From contig NZ_SDWW01000005.1 in assembly GCF_004168625.1 (NCBI RefSeq), positions 1 to 64,000 on the forward strand: a stretch of 64,000 nt of DNA, written 5' to 3'. Shown here in pieces: positions 8,571 to 18,630 of the stretch (its first letter is position 1; the number at the start of each line of letters is the position of its first letter). The notes under the pieces were generated by a model. It searched no databases. It saw only the letters and a program-made list of their open reading frames with translations, and was not told the DNA's origin. Origin of the DNA: Pengzhenrongella frigida. Lineage in GTDB: Bacteria; Actinomycetota; Actinomycetes; Actinomycetales; Cellulomonadaceae. The position numbers and the translations under genes are program-made.

Positions 8571-10394
8571 ATGCTGCTGCGGATGTCAACCCTGTTTGTC
8601 CGGACCCTGCGTCAGGACCCGGCCGACGCCGAGGTAGCCAGTCACCGGCTCCTCGTGCGCGCCGGCTACATCCGTCGTGCCGCCCCCGGGATCTACACCT
8701 GGCTCCCGCTGGGCCTGCGGGTGCTGCGCAAGGTCGAGGCGGTCGTGCGCGAGGAGATGGACGCCGCCGGGTCGCAAGAGGTGCACTTCCCCGCGCTCCT
8801 GCCCAAGGAGCCCTACGAGGTCACCGGCCGCTGGACGGAGTACGGGCCGAACATCTTCCGGCTCAAGGACCGCAAGGGCGGGGACTACCTGCTGGCGCCG
8901 ACCCACGAGGAGCTCTTCACGCTCCTGGTCAAGGACCTGTACTCGTCCTACAAGGACCTGCCCCTGACGCTCTACCAGATCCAGACGAAGTACCGCGACG
9001 AGGTCCGCCCCCGCGCCGGGCTCATCCGCGGCCGCGAGTTCATCATGAAGGACGCCTACTCGTTCGACGTCGACGACGCCGGGCTCGAGGCCTCCTACCA
9101 GACGCAGCGGGACACCTACCGGCGGATCTTCGACCGGCTCGGGCTCGAGTACGTCATCGTCGCGGCCACGTCCGGCGCGATGGGCGGGTCGCGGAGCGAG
9201 GAGTTCCTCACCCCGACGGCGATCGGCGAGGACACCTACGTGCGCTCGGCCGGTGGCTACACCGCCAACGTCGAGGCCGTCACGACGCCCGCGCCGCCCG
9301 CGATCGACTTCTCCGGCGCACCCGCCAGCCACGTCGAGGACACCCCGGACACGCCGACGATCGACTCGCTCGTCGCCGTCGCGAACGAGCGCTTCCCGCG
9401 CGCCGACCGGCCGTGGACCGCCGCGGACACGCTGAAGAACGTCGTGCTCGCTCTCGTCCGACCGACGGGGGAGCGCGAGCTGCTCGTCGTCGGGCTCCCG
9501 GGCGACCGGGACGTCGACCTCAAGCGGCTCGAGGCGGCGATGTCGCCGGCCGAGGTCGAGACCGCGACCCCGGCGGATCTTGCCGCCCGGCCCGACCTGG
9601 TCGCCGGCTACATCGGACCGGAGAAGCTCGGCGAGAACGCCGGCCTCGACGCCAAGGGCGCCCCGCTGGGCGTGCGCTACCTGCTCGACCCGCGCATCGT
9701 CAGCGGCACGCGGTGGATCACCGGCGCGAACTCGGCCGGTCAGCACGTCTTCGACCTGGTCGCCGGGCGCGACTTCCTGGCAGCCGCGCAGGACGGCGCC
9801 ACCAACACGGTCGAGGCCGCCGAGGTGCGCGCCGGGGACGAGGCCCCCGACGGGTCCGGACCGCTCGAGCTCGCCCGCGGGATCGAGATCGGTCACATCT
9901 TCGCGCTCGGACGCAAGTACGCCGCGGCGCTCGGCCTGACCGTGCTGGACCACAACGGCAAGGCCGTGGTCGTCACGATGGGTTCCTACGGCATCGGCGT
10001 CTCGCGCGTCCTCGCGGCGCTCGCCGAGGCCCACCACGACGACGCCGGCCTCGCCTGGCCGCCGCAGGTCGCGCCCGCCCACGTGCATGTCGTGGCGACC
10101 GGGAAGGACCCGGCCGTGTTCGAAGCGGCGGAGTCGCTCGCGGCCACGCTCTCCAGCCGCGGGATCGAGGTCCTGTACGACGACCGCAAGAAGGTCTCGC
10201 CCGGGGTCAAGTTCGCCGATGCCGAGCTGCTGGGAGTCCCGCTGGTGGTCGTCGTCGGACGCGGGCTCGCCGAGGGTGTCGTGGAGGTTCGACCGCGTCG
10301 CGCGGGTCCCGACGGACCCTCGGCCGAACAGGTGCCGGTCGCCGAGGCGCCCGACCGGGTCGCCGAGCTCGTGGACGGGCTGCTCTCGAGCTGA
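8571..10394 (+). CDS. proS: prolyl-tRNA synthetase
   Basis: A class II aminoacyl-tRNA synthetase that charges tRNA-Pro. The 607 residues match the bacterial (prokaryote-type) enzyme. Start sequence [17 protein letters not shown], motif 2-like region [25 protein letters not shown] (about 140-164), an INS editing-type insertion between about 230 and 400, and a C-terminal anticodon-binding domain beginning near 500 (VHVVATGK). It stands alone on its strand; the next gene is convergent with only 8 bases between the stops. ATG 8571 fits homologues and the upstream TAGGCT box; Met at 8583 is an alternative. Confidence 0.96.
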   Translation: MLLRMSTLFVRTLRQDPADAEVASHRLLVRAGYIRRAAPGIYTWLPLGLRVLRKVEAVVREEMDAAGSQEVHFPALLPKEPYEVTGRWTEYGPNIFRLKDRKGGDYLLAPTHEELFTLLVKDLYSSYKDLPLTLYQIQTKYRDEVRPRAGLIRGREFIMKDAYSFDVDDAGLEASYQTQRDTYRRIFDRLGLEYVIVAATSGAMGGSRSEEFLTPTAIGEDTYVRSAGGYTANVEAVTTPAPPAIDFSGAPASHVEDTPDTPTIDSLVAVANERFPRADRPWTAADTLKNVVLALVRPTGERELLVVGLPGDRDVDLKRLEAAMSPAEVETATPADLAARPDLVAGYIGPEKLGENAGLDAKGAPLGVRYLLDPRIVSGTRWITGANSAGQHVFDLVAGRDFLAAAQDGATNTVEAAEVRAGDEAPDGSGPLELARGIEIGHIFALGRKYAAALGLTVLDHNGKAVVVTMGSYGIGVSRVLAALAEAHHDDAGLAWPPQVAPAHVHVVATGKDPAVFEAAESLAATLSSRGIEVLYDDRKKVSPGVKFADAELLGVPLVVVVGRGLAEGVVEVRPRRAGPDGPSAEQVPVAEAPDRVAELVDGLLSS

Positions 10395-10410
10395 GCTGTC
10401 GTTCAGCTCG
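10387..10410. terminator. inverted repeat spanning the convergent stops of proS and the DUF4439-like gene
   Basis: CGAGCTGA (10387-10394) and TCAGCTCG (10403-10410) form an 8-bp stem with an 8-base loop that covers both stop codons. It could act as a weak two-way terminator. There is no U-tract. Confidence 0.35.
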
Positions 10411-11479
10411 CGGTGCGCTCCGGCAGGCCCGGGAAGCTGGGTACCGGGGCGCCCCAGGCGACGGCGGTCGCGGTCGCCTCGGTGAGCCCGTCGAGCAGGA
10501 CGGCCCGGGACTCGGCGTCGGTGGCGGTCAGCAGCGCGGCATAGGTCGCCGCCAGGGACAGCTCGAGCGTCTGCGCCTGCGCGACGGCGGCCGCGGGGTC
10601 GTCGAGCCCGGCCGGGAGCGCGTAGGCCGAGCGTCGCGGGTCCAGCCCGGTGCCTGCGATCTCGAGCAGCGTGGCCCACTGGTCGGCGCGGGCGCGGTGC
10701 ACCGCGGCGCGGTCCGACGCATCGGTGCGCGCGGCGTCGGACAGCTTGGCGGCGATCACCTCGTACCCGTAGCCGGCCTGATCCTCGCCGGCGACCAGGT
10801 CGCTCAGGGCGCTCAGGCCGGGACCGGTCGGCGCCGACGTCGGGGTGCTCACCTCGGGCACCGCGGGGCCCTCGATCGCGGTTGCCGCGGCGAGCTGGCG
10901 CGCGAGCAGCAGGCGGGCGGTGGCGACAGACCCGAGCAGCCGCGCCAGCGGTCCGTCCGGGATCGACGCGGCGTCCGCCCGCGCGCTGGCCGCGGCCTGC
11001 GTCAGCTGCGTGACGACCGCGGCGGGCGTGGTCCCGACCGGGTCGACCGTCCCGGGCACGGCGCTGCTGGGGTCGGCGCTGCTGGGGTCGGCGGTCGGCT
11101 CCGCGGTCGGCTCCGCGGTCGAGCTGTCGCCCGGGCCGAGCTGGTCGAGGTGCTCGGTCGCCTGCGTGACGACCGCTGCGCGGATCGCGGTCACGGGGTC
11201 GGCGGGGTCCGCCCCCGGTGCGCCGGCCAGGACCATCAGGCCGACGGAGTCGGCGCTCGCGCGCTGGCGGGCGGACTCGGAGGAGTCCGGGCTCGGCGCG
11301 GTGGGCGCGGGGGTCTCGAGGCGCAGGCCGCACCCGGCCACCAGGCCGACGAGCGTGAGACCTGTGACGAGGGCGAGCAGGCGGGAAGCGACGCGGGGCC
11401 GGCGCGCCGGTACCGGGCGTTCGGCTGCGCGCCGACACGGGGAAACGAGCGGCGAGGTCATCGCCCGTGATCTTGCCAT
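10403..11479 (-). CDS. DUF4439-like (ferritin-like) lipoprotein
   Basis: A 358-residue predicted lipoprotein: basic N-terminus, hydrophobic segment, lipobox Val-Ala-Gly-Cys near residue 50, a long Ala/Pro/Thr/Ser-rich region with DNA-level tandem repeats, then an alpha-helical C-terminal domain of about 140 residues (start Ala-Leu-Ser-Asp-Leu-Val-Ala-Gly-Glu-Asp-Gln-Ala) resembling the ferritin-like DUF4439 family. Function unknown. Its position between proS and rimP is common in actinobacteria. The start could be Met at 11479 or Met at 11461; neither has a clear ribosome binding site. It is divergent from rimP. Confidence 0.82.
   Translation of the reverse strand: MARSRAMTSPLVSPCRRAAERPVPARRPRVASRLLALVTGLTLVGLVAGCGLRLETPAPTAPSPDSSESARQRASADSVGLMVLAGAPGADPADPVTAIRAAVVTQATEHLDQLGPGDSSTAEPTAEPTADPSSADPSSAVPGTVDPVGTTPAAVVTQLTQAAASARADAASIPDGPLARLLGSVATARLLLARQLAAATAIEGPAVPEVSTPTSAPTGPGLSALSDLVAGEDQAGYGYEVIAAKLSDAARTDASDRAAVHRARADQWATLLEIAGTGLDPRRSAYALPAGLDDPAAAVAQAQTLELSLAATYAALLTATDAESRAVLLDGLTEATATAVAWGAPVPSFPGLPERTAS
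11063..11120. repeat. 15-bp and 12-bp in-frame tandem repeats in the DUF4439-like gene
   Basis: Two perfect copies of a 15-bp unit (GCTGCTGGGGTCGGC, 11063-11077 and 11078-11092) are followed by two and a third copies of a 12-bp unit (GGTCGGCTCCGC). On the minus strand they encode a Glu-Pro-Thr-Ala and Asp-Pro-Ser-Ser-Ala linker. Both units keep the frame. Confidence 0.88.
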
Positions 11480-11503
11480 GCCGATCCCACGCCTCGGACT
11501 CGG

Positions 11504-11509
11504 TAGGCT
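11504..11509 (+). promoter_or_regulatory. -10 box of the rimP-nusA-rnpM transcript
   Basis: TAGGCT lies about 70 bases before the rimP ATG. Unlike most promoters in the window this would give a leader of about 60 bases that ends in a normal GGGAGA ribosome binding site (11569-11574). No good -35 was seen. Confidence 0.4.
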
Positions 11510-11579
11510 AGGGCCGAAAGTTCAACAACAGGGTCGAATCCACGCAGGGGTTGCCCGCTGGAGCCGACGGGAGATACGC

Positions 11580-12110
11580 ATGGCGAAGCCAGCAAGCATC
11601 GAGCGGGTTCGCACGGTGGTCGAGCCCGTCGTGGTCGCAGCAGGACTCGTCCTCGAGGACCTCGAGGTGAGCCCGGCCGGGCGTCGCACGGTGGTTCGCG
11701 TCACGATCGACCTGGGGGACGACGCCGTCGGCGGCCTCGACCTCGACACCGTCGCCGAGGTCGCCCGCGCGGTGGGCGACGCGCTCGACGAGACGTCGCC
11801 GGTGAACGGCGAGTACACCCTCGAAGTCAGCACGCCGGGGACGTCACGTCCCCTCACGGAACTGCGCCACTTCAAGCGGGCCCGCACGCGGCTCGTGCGG
11901 CTGACGCTGCGCAACGGGTCGGCCGCGTTCGGCCGGCTCACCGGGGTCGAGGGCAGCGACATCGCCCTGAGCCCCGTCGACGCGGCCACCGGCCGCGACG
12001 TCGAGGGCGACCCCATCACCATTCCGCTCGCGGACATCGCGAGCGCATCAGTCGAGGTCGAGCTCTCCCGGGCACGAACCGGCGAAGACGACGCCGACGG
12101 AAAGAGCTGA
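11580..12110 (+). CDS. rimP: ribosome maturation factor RimP
   Basis: RimP assists 30S subunit assembly. The 176 residues carry the N-terminal alpha/beta domain ([17 protein letters not shown], about 13-30; [20 protein letters not shown], about 77-96) and the C-terminal SH3-like domain. ATG at 11580 has GGGAGA 5 bases upstream. It is followed after one base by nusA, the standard bacterial order rimP-nusA-rnpM-infB-rbfA. Confidence 0.95.
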   Translation: MAKPASIERVRTVVEPVVVAAGLVLEDLEVSPAGRRTVVRVTIDLGDDAVGGLDLDTVAEVARAVGDALDETSPVNGEYTLEVSTPGTSRPLTELRHFKRARTRLVRLTLRNGSAAFGRLTGVEGSDIALSPVDAATGRDVEGDPITIPLADIASASVEVELSRARTGEDDADGKS

Positions 12111-12111
12111 C

Positions 12112-13140
12112 ATGGACATCGACATGACGACGCTGCGAATGCTGGAGCGCGAGCGCGACATCAGCCTGGACGTGCTGGTCTCGGCCATCGAGCAGGCGCT
12201 GCTCTCGGCGTACCACCGCACACCCGGGGCGCGGACCAAGGCCCGGGTGGTCGTCGACCGCAAGTCCGGGCACGTCACGGTCTGGGCGACCGACGACGTC
12301 CTGACGGACGAGGACGGCGTCGTCCATGCTCCCGGGCCGGAGTACGAGGACACCCCGGAAGGCTTCGGCCGGATCGCGACGGCGACGGCTCGCCAGGTCA
12401 TCGTGCAGCGCCTGCGCGACGCCGAGGACGACCAGGTGCTCGGCAACTTCCGCGGCAAGGAGGGCGAGGTCCTCGCCGGGGTCATCCAGCAGGGCCGGGA
12501 CCCGCGCGTCGTGCTCGTCGACGTCGGCGGGACCGAGGCCGTGCTGCCCGCCCACGAGCAGGTGCCCACCGAGAAGTACGTGCACGGCGAGCGGCTGCGC
12601 GGCTACGTGCTCGACGTCGGCCGCGGCCCGCGCGGCCCGCAGGTCACGCTCTCGCGCACCCACCCCAACCTCGTGCGCAAGCTGTTCGAGCTGGAGGTGC
12701 CGGAGGTCGCCGACGGCACCGTGGAGATCATGTCGATCGCGCGGGAGGCCGGGCACCGCACCAAGATGTCGGTGCGCACCAAGGTCCCCGGGCTCAACGC
12801 CAAGGGCGCCTGCATCGGGCCGCTCGGCTCGCGCGTGCGGGCGGTCATGTCCGAGCTGCACGGCGAGAAGATCGACATCGTCGACCACAGCGACGACCCC
12901 GCCGAGATGGTGGCGCACGCGCTGTCGCCGGCGCGGGTGCTCTCGGTCACCGTCGTCGACCCGGTCGCCCGGGCCGCGCGGGTGATCGTGCCCGACTTCC
13001 AGCTCTCGCTCGCGATCGGCAAAGAGGGGCAGAACGCCCGCCTCGCTGCCAAGCTGACTGGCTGGCGGATCGACATCCGGTCCGACGCCGCCGCCGTCAC
13101 CGACGCCGGCGGGGAGGCCGCTCCCGGTCAAGCCCGGTGA
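12112..13140 (+). CDS. nusA: transcription termination/antitermination factor NusA
   Basis: NusA binds RNA polymerase and modulates pausing, Rho-independent termination and antitermination. The 342 residues hold an N-terminal polymerase-binding domain (about 1-120), an S1 domain (about 125-195) and two KH domains; the second includes [17 protein letters not shown] near the C-terminus. It lacks the C-terminal acidic repeats of E. coli NusA, as is usual in actinobacteria. The start lies one base after the rimP stop and the end overlaps rnpM by four bases (GTGA). Confidence 0.96.
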   Translation: MDIDMTTLRMLERERDISLDVLVSAIEQALLSAYHRTPGARTKARVVVDRKSGHVTVWATDDVLTDEDGVVHAPGPEYEDTPEGFGRIATATARQVIVQRLRDAEDDQVLGNFRGKEGEVLAGVIQQGRDPRVVLVDVGGTEAVLPAHEQVPTEKYVHGERLRGYVLDVGRGPRGPQVTLSRTHPNLVRKLFELEVPEVADGTVEIMSIAREAGHRTKMSVRTKVPGLNAKGACIGPLGSRVRAVMSELHGEKIDIVDHSDDPAEMVAHALSPARVLSVTVVDPVARAARVIVPDFQLSLAIGKEGQNARLAAKLTGWRIDIRSDAAAVTDAGGEAAPGQAR

Positions 13141-13484
13141 GCGGGAGCGGTAGACTGACCGCGGCTGGGCCTCGCGCCCGGCACTCCAGCGCTGGTACGC
13201 CGGGGCCGATCACGGGCCCGGTGCGCACGTGTGTGGGGTGTCGGTCCACCGGGTCCAGGTCCGTGTTGGTGCGTGTGGTGGCGACCGAGGGTGCGGGAGA
13301 TTCTCCCGAGCTCGTGGTCGACACCGGGCGTTGCCTGCCGGGGAGGGGTGCGTGGTTGCACCCCGATCTTCAGTGCCTCGAGCTCGCCGAACGTCGTCGG
13401 GCATTCCCCCGGGCCCTGCATCTCGCAGGTCCGGTGAATGCTCCCGCGGTGCAGGCGTACCTCGTCGCCCTGCAGGCGCTCTAG
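13137..13484 (+). CDS. rnpM: RNase P modulator RnpM (YlxR, DUF448)
   Basis: A 115-residue basic protein with the YlxR signature RTCVGCR near residue 30 and a Gly-Arg-Gly-Ala-Trp motif near 70. YlxR/RnpM binds RNase P RNA and modulates its activity in Bacillus. The GTG start overlaps the nusA stop (GTGA), so translation is coupled. The N-terminus is longer than in typical 90-residue members, and a start closer to the RTCVGCR motif is possible. The downstream infB leader contains mini-ORFs and a tandem repeat. Confidence 0.88.
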   Translation: MSGSGRLTAAGPRARHSSAGTPGPITGPVRTCVGCRSTGSRSVLVRVVATEGAGDSPELVVDTGRCLPGRGAWLHPDLQCLELAERRRAFPRALHLAGPVNAPAVQAYLVALQAL

Positions 13485-13513
13485 AGCGGTGCCGGTTCCA
13501 CAGCCGGCCACCG

Positions 13514-13582
13514 ATGACTTACCGACAGCGACACGAAAGCGGGTTGGAAGCCGATGGCTGCCCGATGAGAATCCAGCGATGA
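13514..13582 (+). CDS. possible 22-codon leader ORF before infB
   Basis: ATG at 13514 opens a 22-residue frame (MTYRQRHESGLEADGCP then MRIQR) ending at 13582. It is the first of a chain of very short frames joined by ATGA overlaps: 13554-13568, 13579-13596 and 13593-13610, the last ending about 40 bases before infB. There is no strong ribosome binding site before 13514. It may be a leader peptide, or the chance product of a 14-bp duplication. Confidence 0.3.
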   Translation: MTYRQRHESGLEADGCPMRIQR

Positions 13583-13604
13583 GTACCCAGCGATGAGTAC
13601 CCAG
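13573..13604. repeat. 14-bp tandem repeat in the infB leader
   Basis: Two perfect copies of CCAGCGATGAGTAC (13573-13586 and 13587-13600) are followed by a partial third. Each copy contains CGATGA, which produces the overlapping stop/start pairs of the mini-ORFs. The unit is not a multiple of three. Confidence 0.9.
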
Positions 13605-13652
13605 TACTAACGACGGCCTGACCCTGTCCGGGCGGGCCGAGACAGGAGAGTT

Positions 13653-16499
13653 GTGGCTAAGGTCCGCGTATACGAGCTCGCTAAAGAGCTCGGTGTGGAA
13701 AGCAAGACGATCATGAACAAGCTGGGCGAGCTCGGAGAGTTCGTCCGCTCGGCATCCTCGACCATCGAGCCGCCGGTCGTGCGCAAGCTGCGCGACCTGT
13801 ACCCGGCCGGTGCGACGACGGCTGGCGCTGCTGCTCCGGCGGCACCCAAGCCCGGCGCCAAGCAGCCAGCCCCCCCGGCACCCGTCGCCCCGGCGCCGGC
13901 TCCGGTAGCGGTCTCCGCTCCGGCCCCGCAGGCCCCGGCTCCCGCCGCGCCTGCGCCCGCCGTCGCGCCGGCCGCCTCGGCCGCGCCCTCTCCCGGCCCG
14001 CGCCCCGCCCCGGCAGCTCCGGCTCCCGCGGCACCGGCGTCGGCCGCAACCCGCCCGGGTGCACCCCGTCCGGGCAACAACCCGTTCGCGCCCAGCCAGG
14101 GAATGCCGCGCTCCGGTCGTCCGGCCGCGCCGGAGTCCCCGGCCGAGCCCGCTGCACGCCCGAGCGGCCCCCGCACCAGCGGTCCGCGCCCCGGCAACAA
14201 CCCGTTCGCGCCGAGCCAGGGCATGCCCCGGCCCGGTGAGCGTCGGGTCGACCCGGCGGCAGCCGCGGGTGCTCCCGCTGCGTCGACCGAGCGTCCCGGC
14301 GGACCCCGTCCGGGTGGACCCCGCCCCGGCGGACCCCGCCCGAGCCCGGGCATGATGCCCCAGCGCACCGCGGTCGGTCGCCCCGGTGACCGTCCGGCTC
14401 CGGCCGGTCGCGGCGGCGGCGCTGCTCGTCCCGGTGGTGGCGGCGGCGGTTACGCCGGTCGTCCCGGCGGTGCCGGTGGTGCGCCTGGTGGCGCGCCCGG
14501 TGGCGGCGGTTTCGCCGGTCGTCCCGGTGGTGGCGGTCGTCCCGGTGGTGCCGGTCGCGGCAGCACGCAGGGCGCCTTCGGTCGCGCCGGAGGCCGTCCC
14601 GTTCGTGGACGGAAGTCGAAGCGCGCCAAGCGCCAGGAGTTCGAGCAGATGCAGGCCCCCTCGCTGGGTGGCGTGCAGGTTCCGCGCGGCAGTGGCACCA
14701 CCCCGGTGCGCCTGCGTCGCGGTTCGTCGCTGAACGACTTCGCCGACAAGATCGACGCCAACCCCGCCAGCCTGGTCACGGTGCTGTTCCACCTCGGTGA
14801 GATGGTGACCGCGACGCAGTCGCTGGACGAGGACATGTTCGGCACGCTCGCCGCCGAGCTCGGCTACGTCATCGAGATGGTCTCGGCCGAGGAGGAGGAC
14901 CGCGAGCTGCTGGGGGCCTTCGACATCGACCTCGACGCCGAGCTGGCGGACGAGGACGACTCTCAGCTCAAGGCCCGTCCGCCCGTCGTGACCGTCATGG
15001 GCCACGTCGACCACGGTAAGACGAAGCTCCTCGACGCGATCCGGCAGACCGACGTGGTGGCCGGTGAGGCGGGTGGCATCACCCAGCACATCGGTGCCTA
15101 CCAGGTCCGCACGGTGCACGAGGGCGTCGACCGCGCCGTCACCTTCATCGACACCCCGGGTCACGAGGCGTTCACCGCCATGCGTGCACGTGGTGCGCAG
15201 GTCACCGACATCGCGATCCTCGTGGTCGCGGCCGACGACGGCGTGATGCCGCAGACGATCGAGGCGCTCAACCACGCCCAGGCCGCCGGCGTGCCGATCG
15301 TGGTCGCGGTCAACAAGGTGGACAAGGAGGGGGCCAACCCCGACAAGATCCGCCAGCAGCTCACCGAGTACAACCTGGTGGCGGAGGAGTACGGCGGCGA
15401 CACGATGTTCGTCAACGTCTCCGCGAAGCAGAACCTCGGCATCGACCAGCTGCTCGAGGCCGTGCTGCTCACCGCAGACGCCTCGCTCGACCTGCGGGCC
15501 AACCCCGACAAGGCCGCGCGAGGGGTCGCCATCGAGGCGAACCTCGACAAGGGCCGCGGTGCGGTCGCGACCGTGCTGGTCCAGCAGGGCACGCTCAAGG
15601 TCGGCGACGCGATCGTGGCGGGTACCGCTCACGGACGCGTCCGGGCGATGTTCGACGAGCACGGCGGCAGCGTCCTCGAAGCCGGACCGGCTCGCCCGGT
15701 CATGGTCCTCGGGCTCGCCTCCGTCCCGGGCGCCGGCGACACCATCCTGGTGGCGCCCGACGAGCGGACCGCGCGGCAGATCGCCGAGAAGCGTGAGGCC
15801 GCCCAGCGGGCCGCGCTGCTCGCGAAGCGTCGCAAGCGGATCAGCCTCGAGGACTTCACCCAGGCTCTCCAGCAGGGCAAGGTCGAGACTCTCAACCTGG
15901 TCCTCAAGGGTGACGTGTCGGGTGCCGTCGAGGCGCTCGAGGACTCGCTGCTCAAGATCGACGTCGGCGAAGAGGTCGAGCTGCGCGTCATCCACCGTGG
16001 GGTGGGCGACATCACGCAGAACGACGTCAACCTAGCCACGGTCGACAACGCGATCATCATCGGGTTCAACGTCAAGTTCGGCGAGCGCGTCGAGGACCTC
16101 GCGGACCGCGAGGGTGTCGACGTGCGCTTCTACCCGGTCATCTACCAGGCGATCGACGACGTCGAGTCGGCCCTCAAGGGCATGCTCAAGCCGGAGTACG
16201 AAGAGGTCCAGCTCGGCACCGCCGAGGTGCGCGAGGTGTTCCGGTCCTCCAAGTTCGGAAACGTCGCCGGCTCGCTGGTACGGACCGGTCAGATCGTCCG
16301 CAACTCCAAGGCGCGGGTGCTGCGCAAGGGCGTCGTCGTCGGGGACAACCTCACGGTCGAGTCGCTCAAGCGCTTCAAGAACGACGCCACGGAGGTCCGC
16401 GAGGGCTACGAGTGCGGTATCGGGCTCGGCTCGTTCAACGACGTCGAGATCGACGACGTGATCGAGACCTTCGAGATGCGGGAGAAGCCCCGCAAGTAG
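13653..16499 (+). CDS. infB: translation initiation factor IF-2
   Basis: IF-2 is the GTPase that brings initiator tRNA to the 30S subunit. The 948 residues have an N-terminal winged-helix segment ([21 protein letters not shown]), a long Ala/Pro region then a Gly/Arg-rich region to about 330, the G domain with GHVDHGKT (from residue 450), DTPGHEAF and NKVDKEG, and C-terminal domains II-IV. The GTG at 13653 is preceded by GACAGGAGAG. A 15-residue motif [15 protein letters not shown] occurs twice. A strong terminator follows the gene, so rbfA may need its own promoter or read-through. Confidence 0.97.
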   Translation: MAKVRVYELAKELGVESKTIMNKLGELGEFVRSASSTIEPPVVRKLRDLYPAGATTAGAAAPAAPKPGAKQPAPPAPVAPAPAPVAVSAPAPQAPAPAAPAPAVAPAASAAPSPGPRPAPAAPAPAAPASAATRPGAPRPGNNPFAPSQGMPRSGRPAAPESPAEPAARPSGPRTSGPRPGNNPFAPSQGMPRPGERRVDPAAAAGAPAASTERPGGPRPGGPRPGGPRPSPGMMPQRTAVGRPGDRPAPAGRGGGAARPGGGGGGYAGRPGGAGGAPGGAPGGGGFAGRPGGGGRPGGAGRGSTQGAFGRAGGRPVRGRKSKRAKRQEFEQMQAPSLGGVQVPRGSGTTPVRLRRGSSLNDFADKIDANPASLVTVLFHLGEMVTATQSLDEDMFGTLAAELGYVIEMVSAEEEDRELLGAFDIDLDAELADEDDSQLKARPPVVTVMGHVDHGKTKLLDAIRQTDVVAGEAGGITQHIGAYQVRTVHEGVDRAVTFIDTPGHEAFTAMRARGAQVTDIAILVVAADDGVMPQTIEALNHAQAAGVPIVVAVNKVDKEGANPDKIRQQLTEYNLVAEEYGGDTMFVNVSAKQNLGIDQLLEAVLLTADASLDLRANPDKAARGVAIEANLDKGRGAVATVLVQQGTLKVGDAIVAGTAHGRVRAMFDEHGGSVLEAGPARPVMVLGLASVPGAGDTILVAPDERTARQIAEKREAAQRAALLAKRRKRISLEDFTQALQQGKVETLNLVLKGDVSGAVEALEDSLLKIDVGEEVELRVIHRGVGDITQNDVNLATVDNAIIIGFNVKFGERVEDLADREGVDVRFYPVIYQAIDDVESALKGMLKPEYEEVQLGTAEVREVFRSSKFGNVAGSLVRTGQIVRNSKARVLRKGVVVGDNLTVESLKRFKNDATEVREGYECGIGLGSFNDVEIDDVIETFEMREKPRK
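14067..14231. repeat. duplicated 15-codon motif in infB
   Basis: Codons for [15 protein letters not shown] occur at 14067-14111 and 14187-14231, 120 bp apart (residues 139-153 and 179-193). It is embedded in the low-complexity N-terminal part of IF-2, followed by three GGPRP units. Confidence 0.85.
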
Positions 16500-16512
16500 T
16501 ACGAGGGCGCAG

Positions 16513-16547
16513 AGCCCGGGTGACGACGTGATGTCGTCACCCGGGCT
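16513..16547 (+). terminator. Rho-independent terminator after infB
   Basis: A perfect 15-bp stem (16513-16527 with 16533-16547) and a 5-base loop are followed by TTCCTCTC. It lies 14 bases after the infB stop. Confidence 0.88.
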
Positions 16548-16597
16548 TTCCTCTCGGTTGGATATGAGTTGAGCAGGCACGAGAAGGAGAACAAGTC

Positions 16598-17053
16598 ATG
16601 GCTGATCACGCACGCGCGCGCAAGCTCGCGGATCGGATCCAGGTGATCGTGGCCCAGATGATCGATACGCGGATCAAGGACCCGCGGCTCGGATTCGTCA
16701 CGGTGACCGATGTGCGCGTCACCGGCGATCTGCAGCACGCCTCGGTCTTCTACACCGTCCTGGGTGACGCCGAGGCCCGCGCCGGGTCGGCGGTCGCGCT
16801 CGAGAGCGCCAAGGGGTTGATGCGGTCCGAGGTCGGCAAGCAGACCGGGGTGCGGCTCACGCCCTCGCTCGAGTTCGTCCTCGACGCCGTCCCTGAGACG
16901 GCCGCCAACATGACCGCCGCCCTGAACGAGGCCGCACGTCGCGACGCCGAGGTGGCCGCCCTGGCCGCCGGGGCCGTGTACGCGGGCGACGCCGACCCGT
17001 ACAAGAAGGCACCGGTCGACGACGACGAGTCGGACGAGGACGAGGACGCCTGA
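16598..17053 (+). CDS. rbfA: 30S ribosome-binding factor RbfA
   Basis: RbfA is a KH-fold assembly factor for 16S rRNA 5' end maturation and cold adaptation. The 151 residues include the family pattern [24 protein letters not shown] (about 12-35) and a KH-like core; the last 15 residues are an acidic Asp/Glu tail. GAGAAGGAGAA lies just upstream of the ATG. In many actinobacteria a DHH phosphoesterase and truB follow directly; here a convergent MFS gene and a TetR gene intervene. Confidence 0.95.
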   Translation: MADHARARKLADRIQVIVAQMIDTRIKDPRLGFVTVTDVRVTGDLQHASVFYTVLGDAEARAGSAVALESAKGLMRSEVGKQTGVRLTPSLEFVLDAVPETAANMTAALNEAARRDAEVAALAAGAVYAGDADPYKKAPVDDDESDEDEDA

Positions 17054-17070
17054 CCCCTCGCCCCACCCCG

Positions 17071-17118
17071 AAGGCCCGAGCGGTGACGTCCAGGAACGGA
17101 CGCCACCGCTCGGGCCTT
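17071..17118. terminator. bidirectional terminator between rbfA and the MFS gene
   Basis: A perfect 15-bp outer stem (17071-17085 with 17104-17118) encloses a 5-bp inner stem CGTCC/GGACG and a 6-base loop. It starts with AAGG and ends with CCTTTT, so it can serve both convergent genes. Confidence 0.85.
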
Positions 17119-17134
17119 TTCGGTGCGGTGTGGC

Positions 17135-18616
17135 TCAGACGGTGGCCGGTGACCGGGCCGGGATCGGGGTCCCCGGGCCGGTTCGGACCGCGGCGCGGCC
17201 GGTGGTCCGGGGGAGCCAGCGGGTCGCGACGGCTCCCACCGCCAGCACCGCAGCACCGGTGAGGATCGCGGTGCGCAGGCCTTGGTCGTAGCCGGTCGGG
17301 GTGAGCGTGCCGCCGCCGGCCTGGAAGACGGCGACCAGGACGGCGACGCCCAGCGCGACGCCGATCTCGCGGATCGTGGCGTTCGTCGAGCTCGCCGTCG
17401 CGTGGTCGTCGGGAGCCATGTCGGAGAGCACCGCGGTGGCGCTCGGCGCGAAGGTCAGCCCCATCCCGATGCCCGCCAGGACGAACCCGGGCACGAGATC
17501 CACGTACGGGGTCGAGGCCCCGACGCTGAGCGCGAGCCAGGTCAGGCCCAGCGCCTGGAGCGCGAGCCCGGTGCCGAGCAGCACCCGCACGCCCACCCGG
17601 GGGGCCAGCAGCCCGGCGATCGGGGCGACGACCATCGGCGCTGCGGTCCACGGCAGCGTCCGGATCCCGGCCTCGAGCGGGGTGTAGCCGTTGACGACCT
17701 GCAGGTACTGGGCGAGCAGGAAGACCGCCCCGAACATGCCGACGCTGAAGGCCAACGAGGTGATGTTGGCCACCGAGAAGCTGCGTGAGCGGAACAGTCG
17801 CAGCGGTACGAGCGGGTGCACCGCGCGGCTCTCGTAGCCGACGAACGCGACGATCAGCGCCGCCCCGCCGACGAGCGCCGCGACCACGGTGGCCGAGCCC
17901 CAGCCGAGCTCGTTGGCCCGCACGATTCCCCAGACTCCCGCCAGCACGCCCGACCCGACCAGGGTGAGGCCGACGACGTCGAGCGGCTGACGCCGACCGT
18001 GGGACTCGGGCAGGGCGCGCAGGATCAGCGGGACCGCGAGGAGCGCGACGGGGACGTTGAGCCAGAAGATCGCCTGCCACGAGAAGCCGTCGACGACCGC
18101 ACCCCCGATGACGGGCCCGAGGGCGACGCCGAGCCCCGAGACGCCGCCCCAGACACCGATCGCCATCGCGCGACGCGACGCCGGGACAGCGGCTGCCAGC
18201 AGCGTCAGCGACAGCGGCATGATGGCGGCGCCCCCGACCCCCTGGATCGCGCGGGCGGCGATGAGGGCCCCGGCCGAGGTCGCGAGCGCGGAGCCGATCG
18301 AGGCGAGGGTGAACACGGCGATCCCGCCGAGGAACACCCGCCGTCGACCCCAGCGGTCACCGAGCGTGGCGGCGGCGAGCATCAGGGTGGCGAACGTGAG
18401 CGTGTAGGCGTTCACCATCCACTGCAGCTGCTCGATGCTCGCGCCCAGGTCGGCCTGGATCACGGGCAGGGCGCTGGTCATCACGAGGTTGTCGAGCGTC
18501 GACATGAACATCGGGATCGAGGCGGCGGCGAGGGCGACCGCTAGAGGCACGGCGCGGCGCGGGCTCGCGGTCGGGCGAGGGGGCGGTGCCTGGTCGGTCG
18601 GTGCGGTGACAGTCAT
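17135..18616 (-). CDS. MFS drug/proton antiporter, DHA2 (EmrB/QacA) type
   Basis: A 493-residue transporter with about 14 hydrophobic segments. Family motifs include the N-terminal LDNLVMTSALPVIQADL region, the motif A-like GDRWGRRR after TM2, and motif C-like GLGVALGPVIGG in TM5. Such proteins export drugs, dyes or antibiotics using the proton gradient; the substrate is unknown. ATG 18616 was chosen because AGGAG lies 6 bases upstream; the frame extends 23 codons further but through the intergenic region. It is divergent from a TetR gene with a two-copy operator between, so TetR repression induced by the substrate is likely. It interrupts the rbfA-truB neighbourhood. Confidence 0.93.
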   Translation of the reverse strand: MTVTAPTDQAPPPRPTASPRRAVPLAVALAAASIPMFMSTLDNLVMTSALPVIQADLGASIEQLQWMVNAYTLTFATLMLAAATLGDRWGRRRVFLGGIAVFTLASIGSALATSAGALIAARAIQGVGGAAIMPLSLTLLAAAVPASRRAMAIGVWGGVSGLGVALGPVIGGAVVDGFSWQAIFWLNVPVALLAVPLILRALPESHGRRQPLDVVGLTLVGSGVLAGVWGIVRANELGWGSATVVAALVGGAALIVAFVGYESRAVHPLVPLRLFRSRSFSVANITSLAFSVGMFGAVFLLAQYLQVVNGYTPLEAGIRTLPWTAAPMVVAPIAGLLAPRVGVRVLLGTGLALQALGLTWLALSVGASTPYVDLVPGFVLAGIGMGLTFAPSATAVLSDMAPDDHATASSTNATIREIGVALGVAVLVAVFQAGGGTLTPTGYDQGLRTAILTGAAVLAVGAVATRWLPRTTGRAAVRTGPGTPIPARSPATV

Positions 18617-18630
18617 GAGAGCTCCTGTAT

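Noticed and set aside
8586-11438. A 950-codon minus-strand frame opposite proS
   Set aside because: Its composition is typical of a GC-rich shadow frame, and it covers a certain prolyl-tRNA synthetase gene.
11480-11579. tRNA-like sequence (GGTCGAATCC) before rimP
   Set aside because: Only a partial T-arm-like element is present; no acceptor, D or anticodon arm can be built around it.
13128-15995. A 955-codon minus-strand frame opposite infB
   Set aside because: Low-complexity antisense of IF-2 with no recognisable motif; the Thr/Ala-rich part mirrors the Pro/Ala-rich region of IF-2.
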